Under the pieces are notes generated by a model. It did no database searches, was not told the origin of the DNA, and saw only the letters and a program-made list of their open reading frames with translations. Shown here piece by piece: positions 56,095 to 64,000 of a stretch of 64,000 nucleotides of DNA. Each line of letters begins with the position of its first letter. Position 1 is the first letter of the stretch. Source of the DNA: Tetrahymena thermophila SB210. Taxonomy: Eukaryota > Ciliophora > Oligohymenophorea > Hymenostomatida > Tetrahymenidae. Location: assembly GCF_000189635.1 (NCBI RefSeq), contig NW_002476245.1:48296-112295 (forward strand), given 5' to 3'. The translations under genes and the position numbers were made by a program.

Positions 56095-57360
56095 TTGAAA
56101 TTTTTTTAAAATATTTTAAAATTTCAAATAAAATAAATCAAAACGAGTTTTTCTTTATTATATTTTTAAGTGTTTAAATTCTTCAAAACAATTGCACAGC
56201 ATAATCTCATAAAAAAATGTTTTCACATTATTCAAAGATTTTTTTTATACATTAAAAAATCTGTAGCTTTTTTTGTTTGAATTTACTATTTAGGTGAAAA
56301 TAAGAAATTTTAATACATATTATTATCACATTCAAAGTTATGGAATCAAATTTTTTTAGAAGTATTTCAGAGGGATTTTATTTAATATTATATGAATCTT
56401 TAGGCATTATATTGTCTCCTTTATCAAATATATAATTGCTGTATTTTATTAAAGTATCATTATTTTTATATCTTCAAATAAAAAAATATTTTGGAGGTTT
56501 CATACATTCTTATCTAAATCTCGTCATCTTCATTCAAAGATTTATCTATTTATTAGATTGTTGGATAGAGACATTAAAAATAAGATAACATACATATACA
56601 TCAAATTTTCAGGTTTTTATTATTTGAGTAAAAGATTATTTAAATTAGAATAACCTAGCTGTTATCATCTTCTTTAATTTCTATTTTTCAAGATAAAATT
56701 TTTTAAATTTATATGTTTTAATAATTCAATTCTAATTTTTTCTCTATGAATTTAAAAATTAATCATCTTTTAAATTTATCTATGAATATTTTAGTGTAAA
56801 CTATAAAGTCTTTAGTCTAAAAGTTAGTTTTATTATGAGCTTTTAATTAGTAATTCATTAAGAGTTTAAAAAATTAATTATTATCAAAAGATAAATTAAA
56901 ATTTTAGAATTTCTTTAAACTTTTACTTAATAAGAAGATAGATTAAAATTTTAATAAAAATTAATTTTATTAATTTGAATATTTAAAATATATAAATATT
57001 TTTTTAGATTTTATTCATGTTTGATTAATTCTTTTATAATTCTATCAATTATTACTTATTAAATAAAATAAAATTTGTTTTGAAATCCATTTCTTAATAA
57101 ACTAGCTAAATAATATTTTGATAATTAATTTATATACAAATTTATTTATTTTTGATTGTTAATAAATCAATAAATTTACTTATTCTTGTTTGTAGATTAA
57201 TTTTGTAAGCAAAATCGATTATTGGATTTTTAATTTTGTTATATTGCTAAGTATCCAATTAAAAATCTTTAAAGAATAAAATTAATTACAATTATTATAA
57301 AAGATAAAAACTATAGGAAAACAAACAACTCATAACCAATACTTTGCTTATAATTCTTAA
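56095..57360. other. AT-rich intergenic region
   Basis: No supported gene, RNA or repeat. Confidence 0.55.
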
Positions 57361-57900
57361 ATGAATTACTACTTCAGGCTTCTACTAATTTTTATTCTGT
57401 AATAACTAGTATAATCTACTTATTAGAACTGTAAATATGCTTGCTTAGATATGCATTAGTAGTGTGCCCTTGAAGAAACTTAATGCGCAACATATTTATC
57501 ATCTAATTGCAAAAATCTGGTATGCAATTCTTGTTGTATTAAGGAGGATTTTAATCACCACTGTGGGAATTCTGATGAATGTGCTTCATATTCTAATTAA
57601 TCACTAAACTATATTATTATTTTTATCTCTGTTATAGGTGGCATTATTGCTTTAATTCTTTTTTGTTTATTGAGGCGTCTTTGTGTGAAAAGAAGGATAA
57701 AATAGTAATAAAAATCTGATTTATAAATTCCAGTAAATACCAGCTCAGCTAAAGCTGAATAACCATAAAATATCTCAAATAATGCAGATAGGTCAACTAC
57801 AGATAGCAGTTCTGCTAATAATAATGATAGTTTGAATTAAGACTCAATATATTTTTATAACATTGATAAGAAAAATAGAGGACTTAGTGAAGAGTTATGA
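57361..57900 (+). CDS. Small Cys-rich type I membrane protein
   Basis: One exon, 179 residues. A signal peptide (MNYYFRLLLIFILQQLVQ) comes first, then a Cys-rich ectodomain at about 20-78 with eleven Cys (CKYACLDMHQQCA, CKNLVCNSCC, CGNSDECAS), which probably forms disulfides. A TM helix lies at about 84-105 (YIIIFISVIGGIIALILFCLL), followed at once by basic residues (RRLCVKRRIK), so the N-terminus is outside. The cytosolic tail is Ser/Asn-rich and ends NRGLSEEL. It may be a surface receptor or small adhesion protein. I do not recognise the family, and the Cys spacing does not match EGF or furin repeats. Confidence 0.78.
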
Positions 57901-58390
57901 ACTGGTTATTAAAAGGTTTTTTGGCTTAAAAATAATAATTATCTATGTTGATAAAATAATAAAAAGAAGATAAAATATTTGATAATTAATAGTTATAATG
58001 TAACAAAATTTTAAACAAACAATAGTTTATTTATTTAGTGATGTATATAGATATTTTCTAAAAATATATTAAGGTATTAATTATAAATCCCTATTTTTTT
58101 GTTTTTGAACTTCTAAATATTATGTCATAATTAGCGATAATTTTTTTCTTTTTTACCGATTGATATTTTTTATCTATATTATCTGTGCATTTAATTACGT
58201 AAATAAATAAAATTTACTTTTAGCCTAAGTATACTATGGTAAATAAGATAAAAAAAATTAAATGTTTAAGATCTATTTTTTAATTAAAAGTAATATAATA
58301 TCAAAATTAATATAAATTAATGATACTGAATATTTATTTATTTGGATTAAAAAACTACAATTTTTTTTTTTGCTTAATATTTATTAAATT

Positions 58391-58570
58391 ATAAATGCAA
58401 AGCTATTTTCATTTCTTTGAAGAAATACAATTTAAAATAAAAAAAATTAAAATAGCATTTAGTCATTGGATAAATAATTTTTAGTTGTGCTAACTATTGA
58501 AAATTCGAAATATATATTAAGGGTTGCTATAATCAAAAGAAATCGAATTTTTACTATTCTTAGAATGTAA
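58391..58570 (-). pseudogene. Decayed copy of the Tubby gene 3' end (copy 1)
   Basis: Read on the minus strand, this begins KNSKNSISFDYSNP, matching KNSKNSFSVDFSYP near the end of the intact gene. It then follows the same block TTTTCAATAGTTAG and the 3' UTR (TATTTCTTCAAA, TGCAT). Frame is lost after the matching start. It is a remnant of the last 30 or so codons plus the 3' flank, not an active gene. Confidence 0.65.
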
Positions 58571-58680
58571 AAGAAAGCAATAAAATATCTTTTTAAATAT
58601 ATATTAATAATATGAAAAATACTGAATAAATATTTATTTTATTAGAAAAGTATCATTTATTTGCTGAATATTTAAGATGT

Positions 58681-58860
58681 TATAAATGCAAAGTTATTTT
58701 CACATTTTTGAAGAAATACAATAAAATTAAAAAATTAAGATTAGCATTAGTCATAGGCTAGATTTTTTTAGATATAATAACTATTGAAAATGCGAATTAT
58801 ATAAATTGGACATTGAAATATATGAAAACATATTTTACGAAATTAGAGTATAAAAAAAAT
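58681..58860 (-). pseudogene. Decayed copy of the Tubby gene 3' end (copy 2)
   Basis: Shares the TTTTCAATAGTTA block, the run into the former stop and the TATTTCTTCAAAAA 3' flank with copy 1 and with the intact gene. It is more diverged in the coding part. Spacing from copy 1 is 290 bp and to the intact gene about 230 bp. Confidence 0.6.
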
Positions 58861-58971
58861 GATAAAATATCAGAAAGAATTAATAGCATAATTTATTTAC
58901 TGACTATTCATCATGCAGAGCTTTTCTTATTTATTTGAAGAAATAGAATGAAAAATAATAATAAAATTTAA

Positions 58972-60873
58972 TCATTAGACTAGATACTTTTTAGATATAC
59001 TAACTATTGAAAATGTGAATGCTTAAATTATATTTAAGGGATAGCTAAAATCTACAGAAAATGAATTTTTACTGTTCTTGCCATGTAACAAAAATATTTA
59101 ATCTTCATCGTTTATATCTTACACTTAGAAGTTGCGTGCAGAAGCTTTTTTGGCTCTACCGTAAAAATTTAGTTAATATGTTTATGTTTCTTAATTATAA
59201 ATAGGCTCTAGCGACTTTAAATCAATAAATTTATTTTCTTTATAATTAAAAGCTTGAGCAGTAAACTTACGGGGCTATTCAGCCATAATATTTGTTTCAT
59301 AGTTGATTTTAATAGAGTAGAATTTATCTTAGTAGTATTCAACTTTTAAGAAATATCTTAGTAGTTGATAAGATAAGTCTCTTTGGTTATTTAAAATCAT
59401 TTCTTTTTCTTAAGTACTACTTTTTGATTAGTAACCTTAGTTATATAGTACAAATTCTGTACCCCAATAATTTCTATCAATATAGCCAACATAATTAAAT
59501 TAATATTTTTAATATTTAGAAATATCAACATATTAACTGTATAAAGGCTCAATGTATAATTCAATTTAAGAGTGCTCATTTTGTTATATACCAATAAGAA
59601 TTTACTCGTTATTATGCAAAGATTTAAGATGATAAATATGGGGATAATCATTTTCTGAAAAATCTATGTCAAAAGCTCGTTCAGTTCTAGTTCTTTCGAC
59701 ATTAAAATATTAGTATTTTTAAATTTATTATGTTAGCTTTTGATGAGGAGCATAAAATAAATTAAAATCTTTTTTAAAAAAAACAGTATCAACTTAGATT
59801 TATTCAACTTTATCCAAATCATAAGGAGAAATACAATTCAGGGTAATAACCTCACTTTTAGGTGTTGCATGAATATACTCGCTTGTGCTATTTCTAATTA
59901 TATTGAGCAGAAATTTATTTTTATTTTCATAATTAATAACATCTTAGTATCTCAAAATATACTCTCTAAGCTGAGTATAAAGATATTAACTCAAACTGCT
60001 AAATTCATATTAAATACTGATTAATAGGTACCTAATTAAATCAGAGTATTTCATTTTCATAGATTGCTTATCTACTATCCTCCATACCCACTCATCTATA
60101 ATTTTTATTTGTCTATTGCAGTTAAAAATCTTTTGTTAAATTTATTCAATATTATCTCCATTTTATTATTTTATCAACAACTGTTATAATTATATTTCTA
60201 TGCTTTTAATATTTCCATTTTTTTATTCACCAGTATTTTAATTATTTTGATTAATTTATTCTTATTGCTGTTACTTAATCTTATTTTTTGTGTTTTAAAT
60301 TTCATCTTCTAAGTTCATCAGTTTTTATTTTTTACGCACTAGAGAATCTATTTAAGAGTTTAAAAATTCATACATAAAGCAACCTGATGCCAACAAAGAA
60401 TTTAATTATTTCTTTTACTTATGATATAAAATAGCATTTTTTTAGGATTATAAAATACTAATTGTTTGTTCAATCTACTCAACACGAGGATAAGGAATAT
60501 ATTTTTTGTTTAAAATTACTATTTCTACTTTTTTGTTTACAGAGTCATAATTTTGATGGAAAATATCAATATCTTTTAATTATTGTTAAGTTGACCATCT
60601 TCTAAATGCTCTTTTATACACATTCATCTCTATTCCATCATATTTTTATATTGATTTAACTTTTTTAACTATTACTTCATCTTAATCATAAATATAAACG
60701 TAATTTATTTCAACTAGATCATCTGAATTTTCTGTGCCTTAAGCATTAGAGAAAATAGCCTTTTCTTCTTTCTAAATGCTATCTCTATCCCAAGTGCAAT
60801 TCTCTCTAAATAAACTTAGTTTTATACTTTCATTTGATGCTTCTACTTATTCAATAAATTAAAATTCCTCCAT
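58972..60873 (-). CDS. Tubby C-terminal domain protein
   Basis: One exon, 633 residues. The last 240 residues form a Tubby domain: VGYIDRNYWGTEFVLYNQGY, VNYETNIMAE-type core (KINYETNIMAEQPRKF), NFYGRAKKASARNFQV, SKNSFSVDFSYPLNIIQAF and a final FSIVSISKKYLVQ. The order of strands and the FxGRxxxxSxKNFQ and PLSxxQAF motifs are those of TUB/TULP proteins. Tubby domains bind PI(4,5)P2, and TULP3 links membrane receptors to intraflagellar transport, so a cilium or plasma-membrane role is likely. The N-terminal 390 residues are Gln/Lys/Asn-rich with coiled stretches and no IFT-A binding motif that I can confirm. The 3' end of this gene has been copied downstream twice as decayed repeats. Confidence 0.9.
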
Positions 60874-62189
60874 TTCAAAAGATTAAATTTTTAATTTAAT
60901 AATTTGTTAAAAAATCTTTCTGATTAAAATTTTCCGTTTTCAAATTTATTTTTTAATTTTTGATGTGAAAAAAAAAAACAAATGACAACATATTTTATGG
61001 TTAAGATAGCTACATATATTTAATAATCAAAATTAAAGAAAAATATAATATTTTCAATAAAGAATTTTGCTTATTATTAGTTTTAATGTTTTTATCATAT
61101 TTAATCTATTTTATGTTTTATGTAATATGTTTTTTTATTTTGGCTAAAAGATAATAACATAGTTTGAAGTTTTAAGTTGTAAATTATCTATACAATTTAT
61201 TTTTTTGTTCCTATTGAGTTTTTGTTTAAATTAAAAAACTATAAATTAAAAAATTATTGCATTTATTTGACAGAAATAAGTTTAAATCTCAAACTCAACT
61301 TCAACTTTCCTAAAAAATTAAAAATAAAATTAATTATTTGATTTATTGAGATATCTTGAAATAATATCTAAATAAGAATACTCATTTTTTTCTTATATAA
61401 ATAAAGTAATTAGATTTATAATAAATTTGTAGGCATAAATCATATTGTTTCTTTATTATATAATGTTATATATTATTATATTTAATGTTTAAAGTAAACA
61501 ATTTTATTAATTTTTTATAAAATATAATTTAGCTGAATTATTAATTGAAAAAAATTTAAATATCTTTTAAATATATTTAATAACATAATTGTAATTTAGA
61601 GTTAGTTATTTATCTTTAAAAGTTGTTATTTTTGTTTTTTATTAAATATTAAGAGAAAAAAAATGAAATGTTAGCTAAAAAATGTTTAAAAAAACTAAAG
61701 TTACAAATGTAAAATAAAAAATTATATTAAAATTTATTTCATTTAAACAAGTTTAATTTGAATTTCATAATTATGATTAATTATAAGAAAGTAGATGACC
61801 AAATAAACATTAAAATAAATGATTTTTTAAAGTATTTAAATCATTCATTTATTATAAAACAAAGTTTATCATAAAATAAATATTTTTATTGTAAAAGTAA
61901 TTTAAAATATTTAAAATTGTAAAAAATAAATAGTTCTAAAATTTAAAGATAATAATTAATTTAATATTGATAAATATATTTTTTCTTTTGACTTTATCTA
62001 TAATTTTTCTATTACTAGTTAATTACAAATAATGATTCATCAGAATGGATTATATAAACTATAATTCAAAATTTAGTAAATTTTATATTAAATATTTTTG
62101 TTAGTCACGATTGTATGCTAATCAGTATTATAATTAAAAAAATAATTTAATTTTGATTAATATAAACTAAAAATTAGTAGCTATTAAAA
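60874..62189. other. AT-rich intergenic region
   Basis: Promoter side of both the Tubby (-) and gamma-SNAP (+) genes. No supported feature. Confidence 0.55.
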
Positions 62190-63747
62190 ATGGATAAAAC
62201 TTTAAAAGAAGCAGATTAGTCTTATAAAGAAGGATTATCTTAGTAAATTTACCAAACAAAGCAAAATTGTTTTTTAATTTTTGAAACAGGATTAAAACAG
62301 GTATTTTTAAATGGAGTAAAGATTACAATTCTGCTGTTACTTACTTTGATGATGCTGGTATCATTAAAATTGTTAATCGTTTTTTAGTGGTCTAAATTAA
62401 TTGATAAAATAAATAGTTAGACTATATACCAAGGCAGGTAGCTGGGAAAAGGCATTAAAGGCTTTAGAATAATGCAAAATTTGTAACGACAAATTACACG
62501 AGTATATTAAATTACTTAGAATAAAGATAATATTATCATTTATACTCTTATTGAAAAACTTTTAATGAAATTAGAATTTGGGGAACTGCAAGAAATATTG
62601 AAGCTATGTTGAATATTTTAATTGAAAAGCTTGAATCAAAAGAATTTAAAACTATTATTGAATATACAAATGAAGTAATATTAGATATTCTTTTAAATTT
62701 TATTAAATATGTCTCCTGTTATTAGGCAAGTATGTTATTTAAAGGAGCTGATTCTCATACTGAATGTATAAAATTGAAATAAAAGGTTGCCAAGTAAATA
62801 AAAATGAAATTAAAATATCTTAGCGTTTCTTATTAAGTTTTAATCAAAAAAAAAAGATACTTAATTCAAAATTCTTAACACGATGAGGGAATTAAATTCT
62901 TAGAATCAGGAATAGAAGATGCTGACTCTTCAGATAAGATGTATAATAAAAAAGAGATACTTGATTATTATTTAGAAGTTTTAGTTGATTTAGGAAAGTA
63001 ATTTATTTATAGTTAATTCTTTTTGAAAAAATATTAAATATTTTATATTAAAAAGATATTCTTAGGCAATATCTATGATAAAAAAACAATTCACAAATCC
63101 TACAGATTCTAAAAATAGATTCTAAACTCCATCTGTAATTTTAATTTAAATAGCTCATTTTAAAATGGAAATTAAAATAATAGTATGCCCTATGCATCAT
63201 TTGCTTATGCTTATTGGAAGATGAAGCTTTAAGAGCAGAATCTGAATTCAATACTCTTTGCTAATAGTAATTATATTCTTAGTAGCGAAATATTTATTTT
63301 ATATTTTAAAATAGGATCCCTGGATTTTACTCTGCAAGAGAATATGAAATTTGTGAAGCAGTAAAAAAACTTACTATTTAATAAAATTTTTAATTGTTTT
63401 TTAAATTAGATGATTAAAGCATACAATGACAGAGATTAAGAGGAATTCACTGCTTTGTCTCAAAAACCCTCAGTGACTAATCTTTATCCTTCTAATGTAA
63501 AACAATTACTTTATAAAATACTTAATATTAAATGGTTTAAATTTTCTTTTAGATTCCAAGATTATTAAAGAAAAAGAAGCTAAAAAATCCTCAAAAAAAG
63601 CCATAATAACAAAATGTGTAATAAAATCAGTAATTTTCATAAGATCAAGGTAATTTGTTTGGCCAATTTGCTCAACAACCCAATCAATAAGAAAATAATG
63701 GATAAAATTAAGATGAAGGTAATGATGATCTTTTAGCTGGTTTATGA
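62190..63747 (+). CDS. NAPG: Gamma-soluble NSF attachment protein (gamma-SNAP)
   Basis: Eleven exons give 334 residues: 62190-62242, 62290-62357, 62417-62501, 62575-62674, 62726-62793, 62857-62997, 63056-63134, 63184-63266, 63315-63360, 63410-63496 and 63553-63747. All phases agree. The opening TPR-like helices match gamma-SNAP closely: EGLSQIKTGIFKWSKDYNSA against a human stretch of the same form, then YTKAGSWEKALKALEQC, ASMLFKGADSHTECIKLKQK and VAKYLIQNSQHDEG. The end (DDLLAGL) has the acidic-Leu tail that SNAPs use to activate NSF. Gamma-SNAP recruits NSF to SNARE complexes for disassembly after membrane fusion. Introns of 47-70 nt split it into small exons. It ends about 230 bp from the telomere, with an extra Gln/Asn-rich stretch before the tail. 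Confidence 0.92.
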
Positions 63748-63977
63748 TTTAAAATTTTTTTATGTTTGTAAATCTATATAAATTTCCATAATCAAATGTT
63801 TTTTTTAAGTTTTAAAACACCAAATGCTGAATTATTTTTATTTTTAATTTTTTTTATATTTTGTAAAATTAACTAAAACACTTAAGTAATATCTTATTTT
63901 TTTAAATATTCGTTCCTTTTAAAGCAAATTATAAATTAAATTATCAAAATTAATAAAAAAATTTCAAATTAAAAAGA
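63748..63977. other. Subtelomeric spacer
   Basis: About 230 bp of AT-rich sequence between the gamma-SNAP stop and the telomere, presumably 3' UTR and chromosome-end flank. No subtelomeric repeat is seen. Confidence 0.7.
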
Positions 63978-64000
63978 GGGGTTGGGGTTGGGGTTGGGGT
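63978..64000 (+). repeat. Telomere, G4T2 repeats
   Basis: Nearly four units of GGGGTT run to the last base with the G-strand pointing out of the right end. This is the telomere of Tetrahymena and related hymenostome ciliates and marks a macronuclear chromosome end. Confidence 0.98.

Larger units (their letters stand above)
57901..58971. other. Intergenic region with decayed Tubby 3'-end copies
   Basis: Starts as AT-rich sequence, then from about 58391 consists of two degenerate repeats of the Tubby gene 3' end (listed next), up to the Tubby stop codon. Confidence 0.6.

Noticed and set aside
62242-62300. 32-nt first intron in gamma-SNAP
   Set aside because: A 47-nt intron with a GTAA donor fits better. 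It restores the IKTGIFKW segment, which matches the family.

Overview
ORGANISM. This is one end of a ciliate macronuclear chromosome, most likely from Tetrahymena or a close relative. Three things show it. (1) The last 23 bases are G4T2 telomere repeats, with the G-rich strand running off the right end. (2) Every recognisable gene is interrupted by TAA and TAG unless both are read as glutamine; each reconstructed gene ends at TGA. (3) The DNA is extremely AT-rich, with short GT..AG introns of about 47-70 nt and a few longer ones. Only fragments of genes are visible under the standard code, so all exons below were assembled by hand from splice signals, reading phase and family similarity. For each multi-exon gene I checked that exon lengths sum to a whole number of codons.

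LAYOUT. 0.9-3.0 kb (+): a C2-domain protein with a long Asn/Gln-rich tail. 3.5-35 kb: twelve consecutive minus-strand genes. In order these are a calpain-type cysteine protease, a two-TM membrane protein, a NUDT15-like Nudix hydrolase, an Asn/Gln-rich protein, pterin-4a-carbinolamine dehydratase, a one-TM Lys/Glu-rich protein, a tubulin tyrosine ligase-like (TTLL) enzyme, two neighbouring large helical proteins that look like diverged tandem paralogues, a mitochondrial-type half ABC transporter, and a CDP-alcohol phosphatidyltransferase; a possible extra reading frame precedes the second helical protein. 35.7-37.1 kb (+): a RING-SPRY protein. 37.8 kb (-): tRNA-Ser(GCT). 38.1-40.9 kb (-): NAA35/Mak10, the NatC auxiliary subunit. 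42.5-46.3 kb (+): a 1014-residue leucine-rich-repeat protein. 46.3-49.6 kb: a gene-poor gap. 49.6-54.1 kb (+): a complete SERCA-type calcium pump. 55.2-56.1 kb (+): a SAM methyltransferase. 57.4-57.9 kb (+): a small secreted or one-TM Cys-rich protein. 59.0-60.9 kb (-): a Tubby-domain protein, followed by decayed copies of its own 3' end. 62.2-63.7 kb (+): gamma-SNAP, whose stop codon lies only about 230 bp from the telomere.

HOW THE GENES FIT TOGETHER. This is ordinary eukaryotic gene content with mixed housekeeping, membrane-traffic and cilium-related roles. There is no operon logic, CRISPR, phage or defence locus, and I found no clear undescribed multi-gene system. The most interesting signals are the repeated decay copies of the Tubby 3' end, in-frame UGA interruptions near the helical gene pair, a GC-richer island near 13 kb that no gene explains, an orphan reading frame near 6.3 kb, and a long inverted repeat inside a SERCA intron.
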